Of a stretch of 5,015 nucleotides of DNA, positions 1 through 5,015 are shown piece by piece. Below the pieces are notes generated by a model that saw only the letters and a list, made by a program, of their open reading frames with translations, was not told where the DNA came from and did no database searches. The DNA comes from Clostridiales bacterium. Lineage in GTDB: Bacteria; Bacillota; Clostridia; Tissierellales; Dethiosulfatibacteraceae. The stretch is from assembly GCA_003539375.1 (NCBI GenBank), contig DPPH01000075.1:388-5402 (forward strand), in the 5' to 3' direction. Made by a program: the position numbers and the translations under genes. Position 1 is the stretch's first letter. Each line of letters begins with the position of its first letter.

Positions 1-63
1 GAAATACATGAAAAAGATGATGGAACATTTAGAGTAGGTGAACCATCTTACGTGAAGGACTAA
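1..63 (+). CDS. C-terminal end of a further paralogous lipoprotein (partial)
   Basis: This is the last 20 codons and TAA stop of a gene cut off by the window start; it is too short to be found by ORF length. Reading from base 1 gives a peptide with E-K-D-D-G-T-F-R-V-G followed by S-Y-V-K-D. It matches the C-terminus of the protein at 1369-2577, which ends E-K-D-D-G-T-F-R-V-G, then S-Y-V-N-D. Over 63 aligned bases, 54 are identical by hand count and the first 30 are all identical. The reading frame, the stop position and the 29-nt gap to the next gene with its own ribosome binding site all fit the pattern of the array. The likely product is therefore a fourth member of the same lipoprotein family, whose function is unknown. 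Its N-terminus, signal peptide and promoter lie outside the window. Confidence 0.85.
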   Translation, partial: EIHEKDDGTFRVGEPSYVKD

Positions 64-80
64 TGGAATAATAAATCTAT

Positions 81-86
81 AGGAGG
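81..86 (+). promoter_or_regulatory. Ribosome binding site fixing a TTG start
   Basis: AGGAGG lies 6 nt upstream of the TTG at 93. An ATG at 88-90 is out of frame and only 1 nt from the Shine-Dalgarno sequence, so TTG is the real start. The MKKLL signal peptide that follows supports this. Confidence 0.85.
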
Positions 87-92
87 AATGCT

Positions 93-1367
93 TTGAAAAA
101 ATTATTAATTATTATAGCTATAATTCTAATACTTACCATCACTGGATGTAGCCCACAAGAACATCAAGTAAACATAGATGTATCACCAAAAGATTCAGGA
201 GAAGTAGTTGGTGAAGGAACATATGAAGCAGGTGAAGAAGTAGAACTTGCTGCTATTCCAAAGGAAGGATATGACTTTTCCAGCTGGGAAATGGATGGAA
301 AAGAATTATCTCGAAGTAAAGCCTTTAAAATTGCTGTTGATGGTGATAAAAACATAAAGGCTAATTTCAAGAAGTTAAAAGAAGATATATATGCTACCGT
401 CAAGATAAAAGAAGGAAGAAAAATTGTACTAGGGCCTTTTACTGAAAAAGAAAAGATTAATCTTAGTGCAAAAGAAGAAGTATTACACGAATTTATTCGT
501 TGGGAAGTTGACGGTCAAACTGTTAGTAAAGAAAAGGAATTCGAATATATATTAGGAGATAAAGACGTATATATTGAAGCAGTCTATAAAAACGTAGAAA
601 AAGAACTAGATGAAAAAATAGAATTATTGAAACAAAATGTTTCTGAAGAAGAATGGAAGAAAGCAGAAAAAAATTTAGAAGATATAATTGCAATGTACAA
701 AGGTGATACTTCTAAAAGTATTGATGAAATCCTAGATGAAATATATATTTCGTGGAACATTCGCACACTATTAAATGAAAGTGATGAAATACTAAAAGCA
801 CTAAAAAATAATAATATAATTACAAAAGAAAAAATGATTGAAATCATAAATAAAGTAACAGTAGGAAATCCAGAAAAACTTAACGATGAAATATTAGGTA
901 AAAGTAATGAAGAAATTTATAAATGGTTTAAAGAATACTATGGTTACAAAATGGAATTAAGTGAGGTAATGAAGCAAAATCTTAAAAGATTTGTTGTATT
1001 GGAAAAAGAAGCTTATGAATTGATAAAAGAAAAAATGGAAAATGTTGATAATATTAGGGTTGATAAAAATCAAGTAGGAATTCATACTCTAAAATATTAT
1101 ACAAGAAACGATAGCACATTAAAAACCTTTAGCAATTATGAACTTGAAAGATTGGAAGTTAAAAATAATAGGATAATCTTTGATTTTTTCTATGAAGGAC
1201 CACCTACAAAAGTAATATTAGATGAAGAAGGAAAAGCAATAGGAGTTGAATCATTTGATAAAAACAGTGGGAGAAGAATTGAAGTTAGTTATGAAAAGAC
1301 AGATAATGATTATTACACATTTCATACAAGTAGAACTAGTAGAATAGATAGAAATGAGGATGAGTAA
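93..1367 (+). CDS. Predicted lipoprotein with two InlB-type B-repeats
   Basis: The product is 424 aa and probably anchored by lipid to the outer face of the membrane; its function is unknown. Residues 1-18 form a lipoprotein signal peptide (MKK, then hydrophobic) ending in the lipobox I-T-G-C with Cys19. Residues 24-93 form a domain like divergent InlB B-repeats: G-E-G-T-Y-E-A-G, E-L-A-A, Y60-x-F-x-x-W65, and a closing I-K-A-N-F. Residues 99-166 form a second, more diverged copy with a G-P-F turn at 114-116 and F134-I-R-W137. A charged helical stretch follows, with W188-K-K-A191. The C-terminal region has I-Y-K-W-F at 275-279 and N-R-I-I-F-D-F at 359-365. It starts at TTG with AGGAGG upstream. 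It is the least similar member toward the C-terminus, lacking the EKDDGTF ending. InlB-like repeats are known in secreted and surface proteins of Firmicutes, often as spacers or ligand-binding modules. Its binding partner cannot be read from sequence. Confidence 0.85.
   Translation: MKKLLIIIAIILILTITGCSPQEHQVNIDVSPKDSGEVVGEGTYEAGEEVELAAIPKEGYDFSSWEMDGKELSRSKAFKIAVDGDKNIKANFKKLKEDIYATVKIKEGRKIVLGPFTEKEKINLSAKEEVLHEFIRWEVDGQTVSKEKEFEYILGDKDVYIEAVYKNVEKELDEKIELLKQNVSEEEWKKAEKNLEDIIAMYKGDTSKSIDEILDEIYISWNIRTLLNESDEILKALKNNNIITKEKMIEIINKVTVGNPEKLNDEILGKSNEEIYKWFKEYYGYKMELSEVMKQNLKRFVVLEKEAYELIKEKMENVDNIRVDKNQVGIHTLKYYTRNDSTLKTFSNYELERLEVKNNRIIFDFFYEGPPTKVILDEEGKAIGVESFDKNSGRRIEVSYEKTDNDYYTFHTSRTSRIDRNEDE
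147..274 (+). repeat. Near-identical block shared with 2668-2795
   Basis: This block runs from the lipobox Cys codon through the first half of the first InlB-like repeat. By hand count 117 of 128 aligned bases match the copy at 2668-2795, with no gaps. Similarity drops sharply just downstream. It encodes the conserved D-S-G-E-V-V-G-E-G-T-Y-E-A-G stretch. Confidence 0.8.
1356..1359 (+). promoter_or_regulatory. Ribosome binding site inside the preceding gene
   Basis: GAGG lies 9 nt before the ATG at 1369 and inside the last codons of the upstream gene, whose TAA (1365-1367) falls in the spacer. This arrangement favours ATG 1369 over in-frame ATGs at 1354 and 1360 and suggests translational coupling. 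Confidence 0.6.
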
Positions 1368-1368
1368 A

Positions 1369-2577
1369 ATGAAAAAAATAATATTTGTCATGCTTATTCT
1401 TTCAATACTAATGACAGGATGTACTGACGAAACATATGAAGTTAAAGTTAATTCAAATATAGAAGCAGCAGCAAATATAGTTGGAGCAGGCATATACAAA
1501 ATAGGAGAAGAACTAAAACTTGCTGCTGTAACAAAGAAAGGCTATAAATTTTTAAATTGGGAAATAGATGGAGAAACAGTATCAGAAGATCAAATATATG
1601 AAATAACAGTTGATAAAAATGTGAATATTACCGCCAATTTTGAAAAAAAGAAGAAATCAACAATAGAGATAGATCTAGAAGAAAAGGGTTCGATAGAATT
1701 AATTTCAAATAATGATAAAACCAAAATAAAATCGGAAGCCATACTAGACGATAACTATGAGCTGATTACTTTAAATGAAAATCCAGTTAATCAAGATAAG
1801 AAAACAATAGAATTAATCTATAAACAAAAGAATATAGATGAACTAATCGAAAAAGCAGATGAAGCTTTAGGAGAAAGAAGATGGAGGGATGCTGGCGAGT
1901 ATCTACTTGAAGCTCATATCTCTAAAAGCATAAAACATTCTAAATACAATAAAAATATTGAAGAATTTTTCTCGATACTTGCAATGGATAGAAAGAATAT
2001 AATTCAAGCATTAATAAATGAAGAAATTACAACTAAAGAAGATATAGCTAAAGTAAATTGGGATAATATAATACCAGAGGAACCTAAATTAGATATCTTA
2101 GAAAAAGAAAATGAAGAAATTTATGAATGGTTTTATAAATACTTCGAATTCTACGGAAGAATTCATTCAGGAAGTGGTATAAAAAATATTAGAGAAAGCA
2201 TCTGGAGTTTTGACAATCCTTTAATCTCAGAAAAAGCTCATAACGGGGTTCAAAAAGTTGTACTTCAGTATAGTGAGTATCCAGTAGGTCAATTTCTTAT
2301 GGTTAACAAAAAGCTCATAAACAATGGAATATTTGCATATCAAATTGGAGGAGCTGATAGTCCATTTATATATGATGTTTTTACAATGGATGATAGTAAA
2401 TTTTTGGGATTAGATAAAGAAGAAAATAGGTTGATATTTGAATTTGAATATACTTTGGAAACAGATTGGCCTGATGTTAGAACAGACTCCGAAGGAAAAT
2501 TCAAAATTGAAGTTGAAATACATGAAAAAGATGATGGAACATTTAGGGTTGGGAAAACATCTTACGTAAATGATTGA
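1369..2577 (+). CDS. Predicted lipoprotein with one intact and one decayed InlB-type repeat
   Basis: The product is 402 aa from ATG 1369; its function is unknown. I chose this start because it gives the MKK opening of its paralogs and is the ATG best spaced from GAGG. Longer starts at 1354 and 1360 add M-R-M-S-K. The signal peptide ends in L-M-T-G-C, with lipid-attached Cys18. Residues 22-92 are an InlB-like B-repeat (G-A-G-I-Y-K-I-G, L-A-A, Y59-K-F-L-N-W64, N-I-T-A-N-F). Residues 97-153 align with the second repeat of its neighbours but are shorter and lack the core Trp, so this copy looks degenerate. Residues 157-182 are a TPR-like helix pair with W172-R-D-A and Y-L-L-E-A, 90% identical in DNA to the next gene. 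The C-terminal region has I-Y-E-W-F at 251-255 and N-R-L-I-F-E-F at 353-359, and ends E-K-D-D-G-T-F. The gap to the upstream gene is 1 nt, so the two are co-translated. Confidence 0.85.
   Translation: MKKIIFVMLILSILMTGCTDETYEVKVNSNIEAAANIVGAGIYKIGEELKLAAVTKKGYKFLNWEIDGETVSEDQIYEITVDKNVNITANFEKKKKSTIEIDLEEKGSIELISNNDKTKIKSEAILDDNYELITLNENPVNQDKKTIELIYKQKNIDELIEKADEALGERRWRDAGEYLLEAHISKSIKHSKYNKNIEEFFSILAMDRKNIIQALINEEITTKEDIAKVNWDNIIPEEPKLDILEKENEEIYEWFYKYFEFYGRIHSGSGIKNIRESIWSFDNPLISEKAHNGVQKVVLQYSEYPVGQFLMVNKKLINNGIFAYQIGGADSPFIYDVFTMDDSKFLGLDKEENRLIFEFEYTLETDWPDVRTDSEGKFKIEVEIHEKDDGTFRVGKTSYVND
1837..1914 (+). repeat. Conserved TPR-like segment shared with 3130-3207
   Basis: These 78 bases encode the helical segment D-E-L-I-E-K-A-D through Y-L-L-E-A. 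By hand count 70 of 78 bases match 3130-3207 without gaps, and most differences are at third codon positions. The segment is absent in this form from the gene at 93-1367, which has only a diverged W-K-K-A equivalent. Confidence 0.75.
2515..2577 (+). repeat. 3' coding block shared with the window start (1-63)
   Basis: The last 21 codons, including the stop, match bases 1-63 at 54 of 63 positions by hand count, with the first 30 bases identical. The stop codons differ (TGA here, TAA there). Confidence 0.8.
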
Positions 2578-2593
2578 TAGCATAACTAGACAA

Positions 2594-2600
2594 TAGGAGG
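2594..2600 (+). promoter_or_regulatory. Ribosome binding site fixing a TTG start
   Basis: TAGGAGG lies 7 nt upstream of TTG 2608. There is no in-frame ATG or GTG at a suitable distance, and the MKKLL opening of the signal peptide begins exactly here. Confidence 0.85.
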
Positions 2601-2607
2601 AAACATT

Positions 2608-3867
2608 TTGAAAAAACTATTATTAATACTACTAATAATTCTAATTTTTATTATTATAACTGCAGGATGCAGTCCACAAGAATATCAAGTAAACATAGAA
2701 ACATCACCAGAAGATTCAGGAGAGGTAGTTGGTGAAGGAACATATGAAGCAGGAGAAGAAGTAGAACTTGCTGCTATTCCAAATGAAGAATATGAGTTTG
2801 AAAATTGGACTATTAATGGAGAAGTTATATCTGAAGATAAAATTTATAAAATGATAGTTAATGAAGATCTAGATATTACTGCTAATTTTGATAGAATAAG
2901 GAGAAATAAATTTGCATATGTAAATATCAACGAGGGAATAGACGTTAGGATTGGTCCATTTTATGAAGGCGAAGAAGTATCACTAAAAGCAGAGACTATA
3001 GAAGGATATGTATTTTTAAACTGGGAGATAGACGGGGAGAAATTTAGTGAAGATAAAAAGATAGAATTTAATATAAATAAACGAGACATTAAAGTAAAAG
3101 CAAATTATAAGAATATGACAAAATTGATAGATGAACTAATTGAAAAAGCCGATAAAGCTTTAGGAGAAAAAAGATGGAGTGATGCTGGAGAGTATCTACT
3201 GGAAGCATATAATCCTGGTAATATGGGAGTTTCTAAATATAAAGAAAATCTAGACGATTTCCCTAGCCATACTAATAAGACAGACTTATATATAGCTCTT
3301 AAAGAAGGAAAAATAATAACTGAAAAAGATATTAAGCCGATAAAATATGAAGAAATTAAACCAGAAAGACCTAATATAGAAATTTTGGAAAGAAAAGACC
3401 AAGAAATTTATGAATGGTTTTATGATTACATAGAATTTTATGATGACGTAAGATTTCATTATTTTAGAGAATATGTTTCACAAGAAGCTAAAACTTATAA
3501 TCTCATGTCAGAAGATGCATACAATAAAATTCAAGAAGTACCACTAAAGTATAGCAATGAACCTATTCCAATTTTTTTATGGTCAAATAAAAAACTTATT
3601 AATAACAGTATTTATGCACAAGGAGTAGGTGGTTATGAGGGACCGACACCAGAAAGTACTTTTACAACAGGAGAATTTACTGGACTTACTAAAGAACATA
3701 ATAAAATAATATTTGAGTTTACCAATACTTCAGATGAGTATTTAAGGGACAGCTGGCTCCTAGAGATGAACGAAGATTATAAAATGGAATTTGAACTTTA
3801 TTTTAAAGATGACGATACTTTTAGAATTGGAGATATAAAATTAATAACAGAAAATGGTACTTTTTAG
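2608..3867 (+). CDS. Predicted lipoprotein with two InlB-type B-repeats
   Basis: The product is 419 aa, probably an exported membrane-anchored lipoprotein; its function is unknown. The signal peptide has a long run of Leu/Ile and ends in T-A-G-C with Cys21. Residues 26-95 are an InlB-like repeat nearly identical at its start to that of the gene at 93-1367 (Y60-E-F-E-N-W shifted to 62-67; closing I-T-A-N-F). Residues 102-168 are a second repeat with G-P-F at 116-118, Y134-V-F-L-N-W139 and V-K-A-N-Y. Residues 175-200 are the TPR-like helix pair with W190-S-D-A and Y-L-L-E-A. The C-terminal region has I-Y-E-W-F at 267-271 and N-K-I-I-F-E-F at 365-371, then a D-D-D-T-F-R-I-G ending. Of the three complete paralogs this one combines the best-preserved forms of all modules. 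It is the last gene of the array; a 179-nt gap follows. It could serve in surface binding or sensing, but nothing in the sequence names a ligand, and I see no catalytic motif. Confidence 0.85.
   Translation: MKKLLLILLIILIFIIITAGCSPQEYQVNIETSPEDSGEVVGEGTYEAGEEVELAAIPNEEYEFENWTINGEVISEDKIYKMIVNEDLDITANFDRIRRNKFAYVNINEGIDVRIGPFYEGEEVSLKAETIEGYVFLNWEIDGEKFSEDKKIEFNINKRDIKVKANYKNMTKLIDELIEKADKALGEKRWSDAGEYLLEAYNPGNMGVSKYKENLDDFPSHTNKTDLYIALKEGKIITEKDIKPIKYEEIKPERPNIEILERKDQEIYEWFYDYIEFYDDVRFHYFREYVSQEAKTYNLMSEDAYNKIQEVPLKYSNEPIPIFLWSNKKLINNSIYAQGVGGYEGPTPESTFTTGEFTGLTKEHNKIIFEFTNTSDEYLRDSWLLEMNEDYKMEFELYFKDDDTFRIGDIKLITENGTF
2668..2795 (+). repeat. Near-identical block shared with 147-274
   Basis: This is the second copy of the 128-base block that runs from the lipobox Cys codon into the first InlB-like repeat, with 11 mismatches to the first copy by hand count. 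Flanking coding sequence on the 3' side is much less similar. Confidence 0.8.
3130..3207 (+). repeat. Conserved TPR-like segment shared with 1837-1914
   Basis: This is the partner of the 78-base block in the preceding gene, with 8 mismatches by hand count. It encodes D-E-L-I-E-K-A-D through Y-L-L-E-A, with Trp190 and Ala193 spaced as in a TPR first helix. Confidence 0.75.
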
Positions 3868-3907
3868 TCAAGATTCAATGCAGTCAATAGTTACATTATC
3901 ATTTTTT

Positions 3908-3946
3908 GTAATCACTTATGGTACGGTTCACCCTAACATAGTGTAC
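3908..3946 (+). repeat. Imperfect inverted repeat between the two operons
   Basis: The left arm G-T-A (at) C-A-C (t) T-A-T-G at 3908-3920 is complementary to CATAGTGTAC at 3937-3946. This gives 10 base pairs interrupted by a 2-nt and a 1-nt bulge, with a 16-nt loop that itself contains GGT-TC-ACC. It is richer in GC than its surroundings. No T-run follows, so it is not a standard intrinsic terminator. It ends 43 nt before the -35 box of the AbiE promoter. It may be an operator, a transcript structure at the end of the lipoprotein operon, or a relic; the role is unknown. Confidence 0.4.
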
Positions 3947-3957
3947 TTCAAAATATT

Positions 3958-3969
3958 TATTAATTAATA
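3958..3969. repeat. AT-only 12-bp palindrome upstream of the AbiE promoter
   Basis: TATTAATTAATA is perfectly self-complementary and ends 20 nt before the -35 box. It could be an UP-like AT-rich element or a protein-binding site, but such palindromes arise easily by chance in DNA this AT-rich. Confidence 0.3.
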
Positions 3970-3989
3970 TTAAAGAAATAAAAACAATA

Positions 3990-4018
3990 TTTACAAATAC
4001 ACTTAAATCATATACAAT
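3990..4018 (+). promoter_or_regulatory. Sigma-A-type promoter for the AbiE operon
   Basis: TTTACA (3990-3995) and TACAAT (4013-4018) each differ by one base from the -35 and -10 consensus and are separated by exactly 17 nt. Transcription would start near 4025, leaving a leader of about 20 nt with the ribosome binding site. The region upstream is very AT-rich. In studied AbiE systems the AbiEi protein binds inverted repeats at its own promoter and represses it. I do not see a clear paired inverted repeat overlapping these boxes. Confidence 0.75.
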
Positions 4019-4033
4019 ATAAGTATATTCGGA

Positions 4034-4042
4034 AAAGGTGAT
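4034..4042 (+). promoter_or_regulatory. Ribosome binding site of the AbiEi gene
   Basis: AAAGGTGAT pairs well with the 3' end of 16S rRNA, in the register of the GGAGGTGAT consensus, and ends 4 nt before ATG 4047. A possible GTG start at 4038 lies inside this site, so ATG 4047 is preferred. Confidence 0.7.
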
Positions 4043-4046
4043 AGTT

Positions 4047-4640
4047 ATGGATTATATTGATAAATTAGAAAAAATAATAAAAGATAATAATGGTACTATT
4101 TTAACATCTCAACTCAAGAAATATGGAATACCGAGAGTTTATTTAACTAAATTAGTTTCACAAGGAAAGATAGAAAGAGTACAAAGAGGAGTATATGTTG
4201 ATTTAGATTCAATTGAAGATGAAATGTATTATATGCAAAAAAAATATTCTGAGTTGATTTATTCTCATGAGACAGCATTATATTTACATGATTTAATTGA
4301 TAGAACGCCATTCGAGTATTCAGCAACGGTTGCAAGTGGATATAAGGTTGTAGAAAATATTTCTAATAAATTTAAAATCTATTATATAAAAAAAGAATTA
4401 CATAATCTTGGAATTGAAAAAAAATCTACAATTTTCGGAAATATAATCAAAACTTACGATATTGAAAGAACAATATGTGACATTGTGAGAAGCAGGAATA
4501 GAGTAGATATACAAATATTTAATGAGGCTTTAAAAAGATATGCTAAAATGAGTTCAGCTGATTTCACACTCCTAAATGAATATGCTAAGAAGCTAAATAT
4601 AAGTAATATAATAAAAAACTACATGGAGGTACTGATTTGA
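4047..4640 (+). CDS. abiEi: AbiEi-family antitoxin / transcriptional repressor (type IV TA)
   Basis: The product is 197 aa, a cytoplasmic DNA-binding antitoxin. Residues 4-52 form the N-terminal winged helix-turn-helix typical of the AbiEi antitoxin family: T-S-Q-L-K-K-Y-G-I-P at 20-29, L33-x-x-L, G40-K-I-E-R-V, then the wing R47-G-V-Y. The C-terminal part carries family-like motifs S73-H-E-T-A-L, L80-H-D-L, the T-P-F-E-Y-S-A-T strand at 87-94, and Y137-D-I-E-R-T-I-C-D-I-V-R. About 200 aa is normal for the shorter AbiEi subfamily. In known AbiE systems AbiEi represses the operon and neutralises the AbiEii nucleotidyltransferase without forming a stable complex with it (type IV). The gene has its own promoter and overlaps the downstream toxin gene by 4 nt, which fits a coupled antitoxin-toxin pair. 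The start is ATG 4047; GTG 4038 would add three residues but lacks a separate ribosome binding site. Confidence 0.88.
   Translation: MDYIDKLEKIIKDNNGTILTSQLKKYGIPRVYLTKLVSQGKIERVQRGVYVDLDSIEDEMYYMQKKYSELIYSHETALYLHDLIDRTPFEYSATVASGYKVVENISNKFKIYYIKKELHNLGIEKKSTIFGNIIKTYDIERTICDIVRSRNRVDIQIFNEALKRYAKMSSADFTLLNEYAKKLNISNIIKNYMEVLI
4625..4629 (+). promoter_or_regulatory. Ribosome binding site of the AbiEii gene
   Basis: GGAGG within the end of the AbiEi coding sequence lies 7 nt before TTG 4637. The first in-frame ATG (4652) is 22 nt away, so TTG is the better start. Confidence 0.75.
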
Positions 4641-5015
4641 GAAAAAATGCTATGAGTTTAAAAGCAAAAATAAGAAACATAGCAAATGATAAAAATATTT
4701 CAGCTCAAGTAGTTCTACAAAACTATATGTTTGAAAGATTTTTAGAAAGATTATCCTTATCTGATTATCGAGATAAATTCATAATTAAGGGTGGAATATT
4801 AATCGCTGCACATGTAGGAATAAGTAATCGTTCAACTATGGACCTAGATGCAACAATAAAAAATTATGAAGTTAATACTAAATCAATTGAGAAAGCTGTA
4901 AAAGTAATAAGTAAAATCCAAATAGATGATAATGTTGAATTTATATATCGTGGAACAAGTAGAATAAGAGAAGATGATGAATATGGCGGACTAAGAATAA
5001 GTGTAGAAGCTATTT
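4637..5015 (+). CDS. abiEii: AbiEii-family nucleotidyltransferase toxin (3' truncated by window)
   Basis: This reading frame stays open from TTG 4637 to the window end, giving 126 codons; the rest lies outside. The protein opens R-K-N-A-M-S-L-K and continues with helices including V-L-Q-N-Y-M-F-E-R-F-L-E-R-L-S at 26-40 and Y44-R-D-K-F-I-I-K. The nucleotidyltransferase signature follows: K51-G-G-I-L-I, then R65-S-T-M-D69-L-D71-A-T-I. The G-G and D-x-D pair are the nucleotide- and metal-binding residues of the AbiEii/AbiGii toxin family. Characterised members bind GTP, and related MenT toxins add nucleotides to tRNA 3' ends, which stops growth on phage infection. Only about the first 40-45% of a typical member of 270-300 aa is seen, so later catalytic motifs cannot be checked. 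TTGA overlaps the AbiEi stop by 4 nt, implying translational coupling. Confidence 0.85.
   Translation, partial: MRKNAMSLKAKIRNIANDKNISAQVVLQNYMFERFLERLSLSDYRDKFIIKGGILIAAHVGISNRSTMDLDATIKNYEVNTKSIEKAVKVISKIQIDDNVEFIYRGTSRIREDDEYGGLRISVEAI

Noticed and set aside
164..403. Minus-strand open frame of 79 codons
   Set aside because: It is a shadow of the lipoprotein gene, with low-complexity Ser/Pro-rich composition and no ribosome binding site context or recognisable domain. The same applies to minus-strand frames at 584-847, 1251-1499 and 4147-4335.
1354..1368. Longer start for the second complete lipoprotein at ATG 1354 or ATG 1360
   Set aside because: Neither has a suitably spaced Shine-Dalgarno sequence; GAGG at 1356-1359 directly abuts or follows them. 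ATG 1369 reproduces the MKK signal-peptide opening of the paralogs.
147..2795. Repeated blocks as a CRISPR array or insertion sequence ends
   Set aside because: The blocks are in-frame parts of homologous coding sequences, far apart, with no regular spacers, no transposase and no terminal inverted repeats.
3890..3912. Possible intrinsic terminator after the lipoprotein operon (TTACA ... TGTAA around a T-run)
   Set aside because: The stem is only 5 AT-rich base pairs and the T-run lies in the loop, not after the stem, so it does not fit a rho-independent terminator.
4038..4046. GTG start for AbiEi at 4038
   Set aside because: The GTG lies inside the best ribosome binding site (4034-4042), which is positioned for ATG 4047.

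Overview
The window is AT-rich, every gene lies on the plus strand, and codons end mostly in A or T. Shine-Dalgarno sites are strong (AGGAGG, AAAGGTGAT), TTG start codons are frequent, and the lipoprotein signal peptides are short and very hydrophobic. Together these suggest a low-GC Firmicute, most likely an anaerobe of the Clostridia/Tissierellia. No taxonomic marker gene is present, so this is inference.

Region 1 (1 to 3867) is a tandem array of paralogous predicted lipoproteins. It begins with the last 20 codons of one member cut by the window edge, followed by three complete members (93-1367, 1369-2577, 2608-3867). Gaps are 29, 1 and 30 nt, with no promoter or terminator between members, so they look like one operon that starts upstream of the window. 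Each complete protein has a lipobox signal peptide, one or two domains resembling divergent InlB B-repeats (beta-rich, with a Y-x-F-x-x-W core), a short helical TPR-like segment, and a conserved C-terminal region. That C-terminal region carries an I-Y-[EK]-W-F motif and a late N-[RK]-[IL]-I-F-[ED]-F strand, and I cannot assign it to a named family. DNA identity is patchy: short blocks about 86-91% identical sit inside strongly diverged sequence. This suggests repeated duplication with recombination or gene conversion, and/or strong local constraint.

Region 2 (3868 to 4046) is a 179-nt intergenic region. It holds an imperfect inverted repeat, an AT-rich palindrome, a near-consensus sigma-A promoter (TTTACA, 17 nt, TACAAT) and a good ribosome binding site.

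Region 3 (4047 to 5015) is a type IV toxin-antitoxin / abortive infection module of the AbiE family. It has a complete AbiEi-type winged-helix antitoxin/repressor and, overlapping it by 4 nt, the first 126 codons of an AbiEii-type nucleotidyltransferase toxin that runs off the end. This pair is a known kind of phage-defence system. Its own promoter separates it from the lipoprotein operon, and any functional link between the two is speculative.
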